This document shows positions 44,759 through 53,677 of a stretch of DNA of 64,000 bases, piece after piece. Position 1 is the first letter of the stretch. The number at the start of each line of letters is the position of its first letter. The stretch covers positions 882,001-946,000 of the forward strand of contig NZ_CP126115.1 in the NCBI RefSeq assembly GCF_030123505.1, in the 5' to 3' direction. The notes beneath the pieces are model-generated. The model saw only the letters and a list, made by a program, of their open reading frames with translations. It was not told where the DNA came from and ran no database searches. A program made the position numbers and the translations under genes. The DNA comes from Neobacillus sp. YX16 (GTDB lineage Bacteria; Bacillota; Bacilli; Bacillales; Cytobacillaceae).

Positions 44759-44816
44759 ATATAATGAAAACAGGAAAAAATTTTCACTAATATTTTTGGA
44801 AATGGGGGCAGGAAAA

Positions 44817-45605
44817 ATGAAATATTCAATAGCTTCGTATTCTTTTCACGGAATGTTTAATGAAGGTAAAATGGACTTATTTGGTTATCTTGAAAGTGTT
44901 AAGTATCGCTATCATCTTAACAATGCAGACATTTGGAACATGATGCTGGCAAGTTTTGATGAAGATTATTTGAAAAAAGTGAAAGAAGCTATGGATGAAA
45001 AAGACTTATATTTAGCAAATCTATGTGTGGATTGTGCAGAAGTATGGGATTCCGATCCAACAGCAAGGAAGAAATGGTATGAAAATGCACTGAAAAATTT
45101 AAGAGCAGCTGAAATATTAGATGCTAAAACTGTTCGAATTGATATGGGTGGCAGGGATTTAGACATGACAGAAGAGCAGTTTGAATATACAGTCAAGCGC
45201 TATAGGGAATATGCGGACATTGCCTATAATTGTGGATTTATGGTTGGACCTGAAAACCATTGGGGTGCATCTAGAGTGCCGGAAAATATAAGGAAAGTTT
45301 ATGAAGCAGTAGATCACCCATCCTTTGGTATTCTTTTGCACTTTGATAACTGGGATGTTGATAAGGAAAATGGAGATCAACTTTGTGCAAAGTATGCGTT
45401 CCATACCCATTTGGCAGCATGGGTTATACCATCTTGTGAAGAGAAACTTCAAATTCTAAAAGATGTTGGTTACAAAGGACACCTGGGTATAGAACATCAT
45501 TCAAGCAAAAATGAATATAGTCAAGTTGCATGGCAGTTAGCAACTACTCGAAACACTTGGAATGCTATGAAAACTCGTAGTGAGATGGGAACTGTAGTAT
45601 TATGA
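44817..45605 (+). CDS. Sugar phosphate isomerase/epimerase-like TIM barrel 2
   Basis: This 262-residue xylose-isomerase-like TIM-barrel protein starts MKYSIASYSFHGMFNEGKMD. Landmarks are TVRIDMGGRDLDMTEEQF, GFMVGPENHWGASRVPE, ILLHFDNWDVD and the C-terminal GHLGIEHHSSKNEYS, each carrying candidate Glu, Asp and His metal ligands. ATG 44817 follows GGGGGCAGG; the long in-frame extension from 44703 is through the promoter and is not credible. The stop overlaps the next start by four bases (ATGA), pairing it with dehydrogenase 3. Confidence 0.87.
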   Translation: MKYSIASYSFHGMFNEGKMDLFGYLESVKYRYHLNNADIWNMMLASFDEDYLKKVKEAMDEKDLYLANLCVDCAEVWDSDPTARKKWYENALKNLRAAEILDAKTVRIDMGGRDLDMTEEQFEYTVKRYREYADIAYNCGFMVGPENHWGASRVPENIRKVYEAVDHPSFGILLHFDNWDVDKENGDQLCAKYAFHTHLAAWVIPSCEEKLQILKDVGYKGHLGIEHHSSKNEYSQVAWQLATTRNTWNAMKTRSEMGTVVL

Positions 45606-46726
45606 GAAAAATTAGAATTGGAATCATTGGTGTAGGAATCATTGGTAAAGTTCACTTGGATAATTATGCAAAACTAGAAGGGGCAGAGGTGGTTGCGGCC
45701 TGCGACCTAAATGAGAGCGAGCTAAAATTAGTTGCTGAAAAATACAATATCCCTTTTACGTACACGAATTTTCGTGAAATGTTAAATCGTGATGATCTTG
45801 ATGCAATTGATGTATGTCTTCATAATAATCTTCACGCTGAGATTACAATTGATGCCTTAAAAGCTGGCAAACATGTATATTGTGAAAAACCAATTGCTGG
45901 TTCTTATAAAGATGGGAAGAAAATGGTGGATACGGCGATAGAATACGGAAAGAATCTCCATGTTCAGCTTAGCTTCCTATACTCCTTAGAAACAAAGGCC
46001 GCAAAACGCTTAATTGATGGGGAAAAACTGGGGAAATTATATCACGCTCGTTCTACTGGATTTAGAAGGCGTGGCCGTCCCTTTGTAGATGGCTATGGAA
46101 CAAAAGACTTTAACCAAAAGAAAATCGCTTCCGGAGGTGCGCTCTTTGATATGGGAGTGTATCGTATCTCACAACTACTCTACTTAATGAACATGCCTCA
46201 AGTCAAAACAATCTCAGGAAAAACATACCAAGAGATGGACATGGATGAAAAACGCAGACAAATCAGCGGTTTTGATGTAGAAGAGCTTGGTGTAGGTTTC
46301 GTTCGATTCGAAGACGGACTTACCTTGGATATTATTGAGTCATGGGCCATTCATCTGAACGGATTTGAAGGAAGTAGTATTGTCGGTAACCAAGGGGGCA
46401 TCAGATTCCCAGGTCATTCAAATGGAGTGAATGTACCATTCAGCTATCATACATCTGTTTGTGATATGGATATGGACAGTACTTTTGATTTAGGTGCAGC
46501 TGATTACCGTTGGCATCAGTTAGGAGAAAATACAGATGCTTATGATTCTTCTCAACATAATTGGATTGCTGCACTTCAAGGTAGGGTAGAATTGTTGCCA
46601 ACTGCAGAAATAGCCCTTCAAACGATATTAATTAGCGAAGGTATTTATTTTTCTGATCGTTTGGGGAGAGAAGTTACTGCAGAGGAAGTCGTATCAATGT
46701 CTGAGACACATGCGTTAAAGGTTTAA
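45602..46726 (+). CDS. Gfo/Idh/MocA-family oxidoreductase 3
   Basis: This 374-residue protein has the canonical Rossmann motif GIIGVGIIGKVHLDNY and CEKPIAGSYKDGKK. The catalytic-domain segment reads GGALFDMGVYRISQLLYL. The HARSTGFRRRGRPFVDGYGTKDFNQ region suggests a ThuB/inositol-dehydrogenase-like subgroup with a basic substrate pocket. It is coupled to isomerase 2. Together with the first pair, the locus holds two separate isomerase-dehydrogenase couples. Confidence 0.91.
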   Translation: MRKIRIGIIGVGIIGKVHLDNYAKLEGAEVVAACDLNESELKLVAEKYNIPFTYTNFREMLNRDDLDAIDVCLHNNLHAEITIDALKAGKHVYCEKPIAGSYKDGKKMVDTAIEYGKNLHVQLSFLYSLETKAAKRLIDGEKLGKLYHARSTGFRRRGRPFVDGYGTKDFNQKKIASGGALFDMGVYRISQLLYLMNMPQVKTISGKTYQEMDMDEKRRQISGFDVEELGVGFVRFEDGLTLDIIESWAIHLNGFEGSSIVGNQGGIRFPGHSNGVNVPFSYHTSVCDMDMDSTFDLGAADYRWHQLGENTDAYDSSQHNWIAALQGRVELLPTAEIALQTILISEGIYFSDRLGREVTAEEVVSMSETHALKV

Positions 46727-46856
46727 AGAGGATATAGATATATTAATCCATTTCTAAAATTGTTTTAGATCTTTCAAAGAAAAATCTATTAAAATAAGAG
46801 TCGGTAGGCGTCCAGAAGAATGTACCAACTATCTTTTAACTGGATACAAAAGGAAG

Positions 46857-46890
46857 AGGCTCAGACGGCAATTTAACGTCAGAGCCTTTA
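46857..46890 (+). terminator. Terminator after Gfo/Idh/MocA 3
   Basis: AGGCTCAGACG/CGTCAGAGCCT (one mismatch) is followed by TTTATT. Confidence 0.75.
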
Positions 46891-46984
46891 TTACCATTAG
46901 GGTCCACCAAAGTTATTGTATGAAATTACCGTAGATGTAAACATTCAATTCCTTGTTAATTTTATTAGTAATTGTTTAAGGGAA

Positions 46985-47864
46985 TTATTGATTACGGATC
47001 TTGTCCCATATGTTTTGGGCAATCCGTTTAAATACAAGCGATTGTTTCCAACGATCGGATAATATTTCTTCAGCCGAGTGCTCTCTCGGCAAGCCCGAGC
47101 GTGTGGCTGCATAATGATGTCCTATTTCACAGACAAAAGGAAAAACCTCACCTGGTTTAGCCTGTGCAAGCCAATAAACCATTCCCTTCTCCCACCATTT
47201 TTTAAACTGAACTGCTATTGGATGCTCTCCTTCTTCACCAATATCGATTTGAATTTGTTGGGCATTCGTCACACGGCCATGAATAGAAGAAGCCCGCCTA
47301 AGCAATTGATTAAAATAAGGCTCAGCCATATGAAAAGAATACATTTCTCCTGCCAATACATAATGCGAGAAATCGATTGTCAAACGTAAGTTTTGTATCT
47401 TTTCAACATATTCAGCAGTCCGAAGCAAATCTTGCGTAATTCTCCCACGATGTGTTTCAACGAAAAATGGTATACGTGATAAGCCTGCTTCTTCGATTAG
47501 GTCTTCAAGAAAGTGCAACCACAACGTCATCTGTCATAAATGCATTACCCACTTGAGCATTAACATATTGGACGTCAAAATCCTTTGCACGTTCCATCAG
47601 CCTTCGCAAATCCTCACGTTTTGACGGAAAGCTCTCTAAGCCAAAACTAAATTTGTATTGCTCCATCAAGTTCCTCCACTGTTTCTCTTCAGATGGTTCG
47701 GGCAAGCTACCGAATATCCCGTCAAAACCAGCTTCGGCTATACGTTCGAACTTCTCCTCTAACGACCACTCCCTATTATGCGAACCATAATTTATCATGG
47801 ACCACATGGACTGATGAATGATCATACGAGGTGGTTGATTTATTGCACTATTCATCCCAGTCAT
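46985..47864 (-). pseudogene. TIM-barrel isomerase/epimerase 3, frameshifted
   Basis: Two frames make one protein of about 292 residues. Frame one starts at ATG 47864 behind AAGGAG (IIHQSMWSMINYGSHNREWSLEEKFERIAEAGFDGIFG) and stops after TDDVVVALS. The continuation (LEDLIEEAGLSRIPFFVETHRGRITQDLL, LTIDFSHYVLAGEM, HGRVTNAQQIQIDIG) is in another frame to 46985. Deleting one A from AAA at 47510-47512 (T on the coding strand) restores VVALLEDLIEE. Residues around VETHRG and DFSHY are the expected metal-site segments. It is a pseudogene or a homopolymer sequencing error. Confidence 0.8.
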
Positions 47865-48137
47865 TTTTATCCATTCTCCTTAGAATTGATATATAGCGCT
47901 TTCCTTTATAAGTTCTCTAGAGCTAGTAGCTAAAATATCATCATGATAGATCCATCCATCTAAATCAAATAGAAAAGCTCTCCATTTTGTTAATAGATAG
48001 TTATTCAATATTGTAGCATCCTAATTGATATCTGAGATAAATGTATTGTTTATGTAAATGCAGGACTGTCCCTTAATAAACCAGTGACAGCCCTGGTTCA
48101 AATAATGAACAAGTTGGACCCAAATGCTAAGAAAGCG
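47865..48137. other. Intergenic region without recognisable gene
   Basis: It is AT-rich and includes the leader of the frameshifted isomerase. No terminator with a convincing stem or open frame was found; an AGCGCTTTCC stretch near 47900 is only a poor cre match. Confidence 0.5.
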
Positions 48138-48968
48138 TTATTTCCTGCTATATACTAGTGGATTCAAATGACTTGCAGCTACCTCACCTGGCTTAACTCC
48201 TGGTAACCATTGGGCTAAGTCATTTTTACGAGCATTGCTGTCTGGTTCCGCAGCTAAAGAATCATCTGCATAATAAATGATTGTCATGACCTCTCGCATA
48301 CGGTTTGTTGGATTTCCTGGAGCATTGTGCATCGTCCAACCGGCATGAAATGTTGCGTCACCAGCATCCATTGCACCATATGTCACTTTTTCGAAACCTT
48401 TTCCTTCAATATATTGCTCTAACGTCCGGTGAGACTCATCGGAAATCTCGATTTTACTGACATACCCCGATTTTTGAGAACCAGAAGCGAAAGTCATAGA
48501 TCCCATCTCTTCTGTAATTGGAACGATTGGCATCCACATTGTGATCGTTTTGTCTGTATCAAACGGCCAATAAATTTGATCTTGATGCCATGGCGTGTGC
48601 CCCCCGCTCGGTTCCTTGAACAATGCTTGATCATGATAAATCCTCACTCCATCAACACCCATCAACTCAGCTGCTACTTTTGCAAATCTGCGAGCCATGA
48701 CGAAGCGTTGAATAATTTCACTTTTTTTCCACACATTCCCTATCTGAATGAAAGCTTTACCATATGTGGTCCGTTCGTGAATTGGCTTATTTTGATAATT
48801 GAGTTCTTTTACAACCTCCCTGATGGCTTCTCCATAAATCTCGACTTCTTCTGAAGTAGCTAGACCTCTCAAACAAGCGTGACCATTTTTTTGATATTCT
48901 TCGATTTGACCTGAATTCAATACATAACTATTTTTCAAAGTTGGAAGCATATCAAGATTCTTACCCAT
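48138..48968 (-). CDS. PhyH-family dioxygenase 3
   Basis: This 276-residue Fe(II)/2-oxoglutarate oxygenase-type protein contains HTPWHQDQIYWPFDTDKTITMW, where HxD is the metal pair, and FHAGWTMHNAPGNPTNRMREVMTIIYY, with the third His and the co-substrate Arg. ITEEMGSMTFASGSQK is the core strand. It resembles ectoine-hydroxylase-like and other small-molecule PhyH proteins, with unknown substrate. The start ATG follows GGAGGGAATTAG. It is divergent from the AraC gene at 49208, and its leader contains a perfect Fnr-type box. Confidence 0.88.
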   Translation of the reverse strand: MGKNLDMLPTLKNSYVLNSGQIEEYQKNGHACLRGLATSEEVEIYGEAIREVVKELNYQNKPIHERTTYGKAFIQIGNVWKKSEIIQRFVMARRFAKVAAELMGVDGVRIYHDQALFKEPSGGHTPWHQDQIYWPFDTDKTITMWMPIVPITEEMGSMTFASGSQKSGYVSKIEISDESHRTLEQYIEGKGFEKVTYGAMDAGDATFHAGWTMHNAPGNPTNRMREVMTIIYYADDSLAAEPDSNARKNDLAQWLPGVKPGEVAASHLNPLVYSRK

Positions 48969-49001
48969 CTAATTCCCTCCAATATAATCAAAGTTTGATA
49001 A

Positions 49002-49017
49002 TGTGAGAAAAATCACA
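49002..49017. promoter_or_regulatory. Perfect Fnr/CRP-type palindrome in the PhyH leader
   Basis: TGTGAGAAAAATCACA is an exact TGTGA-N6-TCACA. It lies 34-49 bp before the PhyH start codon and just downstream of a possible minus-strand -10 (TATAAA at 49037-49032), a position suited to repression. Confidence 0.6.
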
Positions 49018-49068
49018 TCAATTAATATCATTTTATAGAAAGACTACCAACTTTTCCTTGTATCTCCT

Positions 49069-49097
49069 AACGGATTTTTTTGTCAAAAACAACGGAT
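49069..49097. promoter_or_regulatory. AACGGAT direct repeats, candidate AraC site
   Basis: AACGGAT occurs at 49069-49075 and 49091-49097, 22 bp apart, in the divergent promoter region between PhyH 3 and the AraC regulator and upstream of the possible PhyH -10. The spacing fits AraC-type half-sites. Confidence 0.45.
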
Positions 49098-49207
49098 CTT
49101 CTACATTTATACGCTTATATTAAAAGAGTCTTTTATCAAAAAAGACTGTGAAATTAATTTTATTTTTGATATGTTAGAATTAATTGACCTAGGTGGTGTT
49201 TGTAGAA

Positions 49208-50128
49208 ATGAATTTACATGAATTACTCCGGATTAATCCATTTTCACCTTATATTCGAGAATGCGAATATGCTGTCCGCCCGCAATGGTATTTTCCAGAA
49301 AGACGGCTACTGGATTATTTGCTTGTATATTTTCAGGAAGGGAATTGTTTGTTTGAAATTGATGGAGAGGAATACCATTTTTCCCCTGGTGATTTTTGTC
49401 TTGCTCAACCAGGAAGTTTAAAAGTAATGCGTGGTCTGACTCCTACTGTCACCCCTTTTGCACATTTTGATATGTTTTATAACCCACTCCGTGAAGAGAG
49501 CTTTCCTACTCGCGCAGGACAAACTGATTTAAAAGACTATTTGCATTTAATTCAACCCTGTCTGAATGACATTGACGGAATCCACATTCCCGTTCGTTTA
49601 AATCCGAAGGATCCAGAAAAATTTAAAATGACAATTTTGAGGATGGTCGAGAGCTGGCAAAACCGGGATCCATTACGACAAATGGAAGCACAATCACTTG
49701 CATCAGAGTTGATTGTTCGCATAATTTATGATCATAACGGTATTAGTTTCAGTGAAACGGAGACACTGCCGTCCTTTAATTGGTTTCCCTCCTATCTTTC
49801 TTTGCATCTATCTGAATCTGTCACCGTTGAGGATATGGCTCGACGTGCGAATCTATCTGTTTCTCGGTTTAGAGAAGTGTTCAAAAAAACTTTTGACATG
49901 CCGCCGCATAAATACTTGATGCATTTACGCATACAGCATGCCAAGGAATTACTTAAAAACACCGAATACTCGGTAGAAAAGATAGCCGAGTACTGTGGAT
50001 TTGCCGACATTCACCATCTTTCCAAAACCTTTAAGAAAGTGGTGGGTATCACTCCGCGGTTCTATAGAAACAATCACAATACCACTATGAATCAAGCAAA
50101 ATCGCGGTATAGTGATAAATTTTTGTAA
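49208..50128 (+). CDS. AraC-family regulator, divergent from PhyH 3
   Basis: About 306 residues: an N-terminal cupin domain (LLVYFQEGNCLFEIDGEEYHFSPGDFCLAQPG) with possible ligand- or metal-binding residues (His in TPFAHFDMFY), and a C-terminal AraC HTH pair (VTVEDMARRANLSVSRFREVFKK and YSVEKIAEYCGFADIHHLSKTFKK). ATG 49208 is preceded by AGGTGG at 11 bases; the frame could also start at GTG 49193. It probably controls the PhyH gene and itself. Confidence 0.9.
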   Translation: MNLHELLRINPFSPYIRECEYAVRPQWYFPERRLLDYLLVYFQEGNCLFEIDGEEYHFSPGDFCLAQPGSLKVMRGLTPTVTPFAHFDMFYNPLREESFPTRAGQTDLKDYLHLIQPCLNDIDGIHIPVRLNPKDPEKFKMTILRMVESWQNRDPLRQMEAQSLASELIVRIIYDHNGISFSETETLPSFNWFPSYLSLHLSESVTVEDMARRANLSVSRFREVFKKTFDMPPHKYLMHLRIQHAKELLKNTEYSVEKIAEYCGFADIHHLSKTFKKVVGITPRFYRNNHNTTMNQAKSRYSDKFL

Positions 50129-50163
50129 ATAGTGTCTACTATATTCACTTGCGATTTTTGTGA

Positions 50164-50934
50164 TTAAATAGAGGCCTTTAGAATAACTGGAAAGTGATCG
50201 GATGGAAAACTACCATTTATCTTACATCTATCCACAATGGTCTTATGTAACTGAACCTCTTTTGCAGCAAAGATGTAATCGATTGGATGGCCCTCTGTTT
50301 CACCTGAAAAACTATGAAAAGTAGATCCGATTTCACCTTCCAATATGCTATAGGCATCAACCAGCTTTTCTTTACTTTTTAAGTAAGTAATAACGCTATT
50401 TTCAGGCGTTGCATTCAAATCTCCTGTTAAAAAGAAAGGTCTTTCTTTTAGTTGATGAGTTCCTATTACACCCCATATCATTCGAATTCCTTGTTCCCTT
50501 GCTTCCTGACTAATATGATCTAAGTGTGTATTATAAATAAAGAAATCCTTTTTAGGATAATTTTTAAATTGAAAATGTCCCCATGTACATACACGCGGAT
50601 AATCAGAGCCCCAACTTTTGCTGCCAGAAACAGAAGGTTGTTCGGATAACCAAAATTGTCCTTGATTAACAACATTTAGTATATCTTTTTTGTAGAAAAT
50701 GGCTGAAAGTTCTCCCTTATTTCCAACCTCACGACCACGCCCGAGATATTGATAGTTACCTAAACGGTCTTCAATATCAGATAACATATAAGAAAGCCCT
50801 TCCTGTATACCGATAATGCTCGGGTTATGTTTTTTGATTACTTCAGCAGCCTTATCTGCTCGGTTCTTCCATGAATTCTCATTGTCACTGGGGACATCAA
50901 CACGTAAATTAAATGTCATTATTGTTATTTCCAT
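50164..50934 (-). CDS. Endonuclease/exonuclease/phosphatase-family hydrolase
   Basis: This 256-residue single-domain EEP protein has all active-site motifs: MTFNLRVD (Asn), IGIQEG (metal Glu), THLDHISQEAR (His), TGDLNATPEN (Asp-x-Asn) and SDHFPV (catalytic Asp-His). No signal peptide is visible. The family covers nucleases, sphingomyelinases and inositol or sugar phosphate phosphatases; proteins of this short type beside sugar genes are usually of unknown substrate. ATG 50934 follows AAAGATGGA. It is convergent with the AraC gene. Confidence 0.88.
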   Translation of the reverse strand: MEITIMTFNLRVDVPSDNENSWKNRADKAAEVIKKHNPSIIGIQEGLSYMLSDIEDRLGNYQYLGRGREVGNKGELSAIFYKKDILNVVNQGQFWLSEQPSVSGSKSWGSDYPRVCTWGHFQFKNYPKKDFFIYNTHLDHISQEAREQGIRMIWGVIGTHQLKERPFFLTGDLNATPENSVITYLKSKEKLVDAYSILEGEIGSTFHSFSGETEGHPIDYIFAAKEVQLHKTIVDRCKINGSFPSDHFPVILKASI

Positions 50935-51105
50935 CTTTCCACATCCCTGCCTTTTTGATATCTATTAAAATATTATATATCAAAATTGGAATTATAGTCT
51001 CACCAACAGAGTATTGAAGCACTGTTGATCTGTTGTAAGCAAAACAATTTTTATTTAAAGTGGAAATTAATATGTTGGAAAATTGAAAAATCTATTTATT
51101 TAGTA

Positions 51106-51134
51106 TTGAAAACGATTTCACGGGGGTTTATTAT
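51106..51134 (+). promoter_or_regulatory. Promoter of the sulfated-sugar importer operon
   Basis: TTGAAA (51106-51111), 17 bp, TATTAT (51129-51134). The cre box overlaps the -35. Confidence 0.55.
51107..51120 (+). promoter_or_regulatory. Perfect cre box (CcpA site)
   Basis: TGAAAACGATTTCA matches all 14 positions of TGWAANCGNTNWCA and covers the -35, so CcpA would block the polymerase. Confidence 0.8.
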
Positions 51135-51142
51135 AAACTTAG

Positions 51143-51196
51143 TGAAACGTTTCGATTAAATCGATTATTTTTTTTCTTCTAATTGAAACGTTTCAA
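51143..51196 (+). promoter_or_regulatory. Two LacI-type operators upstream of the importer
   Basis: TGAAACGTTTCG begins at 51143, and TTGAAACGTTTCAA, a perfect 14-bp palindrome, is at 51183-51196. Both lie downstream of the predicted -10. The same palindrome occurs twice in front of the LacI gene at 57729. Confidence 0.75.
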
Positions 51197-51339
51197 CAAA
51201 AACTTTTCAGTAGAGATATTGGCAAATGAAATCATGGGATGATTGATAATAATTGAAAGGGGATGGTTTTCTAAGTCACCAATAACTCTAGTAAATTGAA
51301 ATACTACATTACTAAAAATAGTGAGAGGGAGATTACAAA
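51197..51339 (+). other. Long leader of the importer operon
   Basis: Between the operators and the start codon lie about 140 bp with no open frame or stable structure that I can see; GAGAGGGAG before the ATG is the ribosome-binding site. Confidence 0.4.
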
Positions 51340-52605
51340 ATGAAAAAGACAATTACAATGCTAATGATAAGTCTTCTTTTAGTTTTAAGTGTATTAGGAG
51401 GTTGTTCATCTAAAAGTGAAGAGACATCAACAGATGGAAAAACGACGATTGAAGTTTGGGCAATGGGAGATGAAGGTAAACGGCTAAGCGGTGTAGTAAA
51501 AGACTTTGAAGCTAAGAACCCTAAAATAAAATTGAAAGTTACTGCAATTCCTTGGGATAGTGCACATGATAAATTGGTTACTGCAGCAGCAGCAAAAGAA
51601 GGTCCAGATGTAATCCAATTAGGAAGTTCATGGGTAACAGAGTTTGCAGCAGCGGGTGGATTATTAGACTTAAGTAAGTATGATAAATCAGAAGAATATC
51701 CAAATATTAATTCAGACGATTTTTTTGCAGGAGCATCAGAAGGATCAAAATATGAAGGTAAATTATACTCAGTACCATGGTATGTAGAAACACGTGTACT
51801 TTATTACCGTAGTGATTTATTAGCTCAAGTAGGATACAAAGAAGCTCCAAAAACACAAGCTGAATTAAAAGATGCAGCAGAAAAATTAGTGAAACTTGGC
51901 GGAAAAGGTCATTATGGACTTGATCTTGCTATCGCAGATCCTATGTACCCACAAGTATTCAGTTGGCAAAATGGAGTAGACCTTATTGATTCAAAAAATC
52001 GAAAAGCAAACTTTAATGATCCAAAAGCAATTTCTTCTATGGAATACTATGCTAGCTTTTTTAAAGAAGGCTTAGCTGCTGGCCCAGATGTACAAATCGA
52101 TATTACACAAGCATTTGCAGATGGAATTAAACCAATGTATATTAGTGGCCCATGGATGATTAATATTATGAATGATGCAAAGGCAACAACAGGTGAATTT
52201 GAATGGAATATTGCACCACTTCCTGCAGGGGATACAGACAATACTTCGTATTTAGGTGGGGCTGGATTATCAGTTTCTGCATACTCAGACAATCCAAAAG
52301 AAGCAATTACATTTATAAACTATATGGCTGACCCTGAAGTACAAGTAAATTGGTATAAAACGGCTAACGGTTTGCCAGCAGTTACGTCAGCTTGGGAGGA
52401 TCCAAGCTTAGCAGATGATAAAATATTATCAGTTTTTAGAGAGCAATTAGATCACGCCAAAGTACCACCAATGATTGTCGAATTAGAATCAATTAAACAA
52501 AATATTATAAAAATGGTTGAAGATGTTGTAGTAGGCGGAGCAGATGTAAAATCAGAAATGAAGAAACTAGAACAAACTGCACAAGAAATCCTGGATGGAA
52601 AATAA
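51340..52605 (+). CDS. Sugar ABC transporter binding lipoprotein (sulfatase locus)
   Basis: This 421-residue family 1 binding protein has a lipoprotein signal (MISLLLVLSVLGGCSSK). Typical elements are TTIEVWAMGDEGKRLSGVVKDFEAKNP, KEGPDVIQLGSSWVTEFA and KPMYISGPWMINIM. It is the first gene of an operon with two permeases, a sulfatase and its maturase, so a sulfated oligosaccharide or sulfated sugar is the likely ligand; this is inferred from context only. It is behind a promoter with LacI and CcpA sites. Confidence 0.92.
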   Translation: MKKTITMLMISLLLVLSVLGGCSSKSEETSTDGKTTIEVWAMGDEGKRLSGVVKDFEAKNPKIKLKVTAIPWDSAHDKLVTAAAAKEGPDVIQLGSSWVTEFAAAGGLLDLSKYDKSEEYPNINSDDFFAGASEGSKYEGKLYSVPWYVETRVLYYRSDLLAQVGYKEAPKTQAELKDAAEKLVKLGGKGHYGLDLAIADPMYPQVFSWQNGVDLIDSKNRKANFNDPKAISSMEYYASFFKEGLAAGPDVQIDITQAFADGIKPMYISGPWMINIMNDAKATTGEFEWNIAPLPAGDTDNTSYLGGAGLSVSAYSDNPKEAITFINYMADPEVQVNWYKTANGLPAVTSAWEDPSLADDKILSVFREQLDHAKVPPMIVELESIKQNIIKMVEDVVVGGADVKSEMKKLEQTAQEILDGK

Positions 52606-52761
52606 GGATATTAAAGTAAAAAGTAGAATATAACAAATTGGTAATATCGAAAATTATGACTAACTTTGCGTTTGAAATGTCACTTTGGCAAGGAAATCTA
52701 CATGAGCTTATTGCTGCTCTTGTGGGTTTCCTTACAAGCTGAAAGTTGGAAGGATGGTAGT

Positions 52762-53655
52762 ATGAAAATTAGATTTTTTTCAAATAGGCCCTACATGATA
52801 TTTATTTTGCCAGCCTTAATCATATTATCTGTATTTTCAATATTTCCAATCTTTGTAGCTCTTGGAGTTAGTCTGACAAATATGAATTTAATTGGTCTCC
52901 TAAATTGGAGTCAAGTTCAGTTTGTTGGATTCGAGAATTATATGGACTTATTAGCAGATAAGGAGTTTAGACAGGCTTTTTTTAATACGATTTTTTACGT
53001 TGTATTTGGTGTACCATTAGTAGTAGTAGCTTCACTAGGTGTGGCCTTATTGTTAGATTATGGGAAGAATAAGTTCTTCACTGCAGCTCGTGCATTGTTT
53101 TATATGCCATCAGTAACTACATCTGTTGCAATAGCTGTTGTTTTTGGATATTTATATAATAATCATTATGGATTATTTAATTATGTGCTTTCCTTATTAG
53201 ACCTACCGAAAGTACCTTGGTTAACACACCCGATTATAGCGAAAATTTCATTAATTCTAATGGCAGCTTGGAAATCCATTGGATTTAATATGATCATATT
53301 TTTAGCAGCACTACAAGGAATTCCAAAAGATTATTATGAAGCAGCGGAAATTGATGGAGCAAAGAAATGGCAAAAACTATTATATATTAAAGTGCCATTA
53401 TTAGGATTCGCAACATTTTTTGTTGCATCGACAACATTAATCGGCTGGTTCCAATTTTTTGAAGAGCCAATGATTATGACAAAGGGTGGGCCAGTAGGGT
53501 CAACGAATTCAATCGCTTTATTCATCTACGATAAAGGATTTAAATTGAGTGAATTTGGATATGCGGCAGCAGGATCTTTTGTCTTGTTTTTAATTATTTT
53601 GGCACTTACTTTAATACAATTTAAATTGAGAAAAAAGGATAATGGATATAATTAA
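52762..53655 (+). CDS. Sugar ABC transporter permease (MalF type, sulfatase locus)
   Basis: About 298 residues with six membrane helices and an EAA loop (PKDYYEAAEIDGAKKWQKLLYIKVPLLG). ATG 52762 follows GGAAGGATGG; the frame is open further upstream to 52666 but that stretch does not look like a permease start. The motif FFEEPMIMTKGGP is typical. It precedes its partner by 22 bp. Confidence 0.92.
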   Translation: MKIRFFSNRPYMIFILPALIILSVFSIFPIFVALGVSLTNMNLIGLLNWSQVQFVGFENYMDLLADKEFRQAFFNTIFYVVFGVPLVVVASLGVALLLDYGKNKFFTAARALFYMPSVTTSVAIAVVFGYLYNNHYGLFNYVLSLLDLPKVPWLTHPIIAKISLILMAAWKSIGFNMIIFLAALQGIPKDYYEAAEIDGAKKWQKLLYIKVPLLGFATFFVASTTLIGWFQFFEEPMIMTKGGPVGSTNSIALFIYDKGFKLSEFGYAAAGSFVLFLIILALTLIQFKLRKKDNGYN

Positions 53656-53677
53656 TATCCTTTAGGAGGCAGGTTAT

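Noticed and set aside
47893..47906. Possible cre box (AGCGCTTTCC region)
   Set aside because: At least three mismatches to the cre consensus in either orientation.
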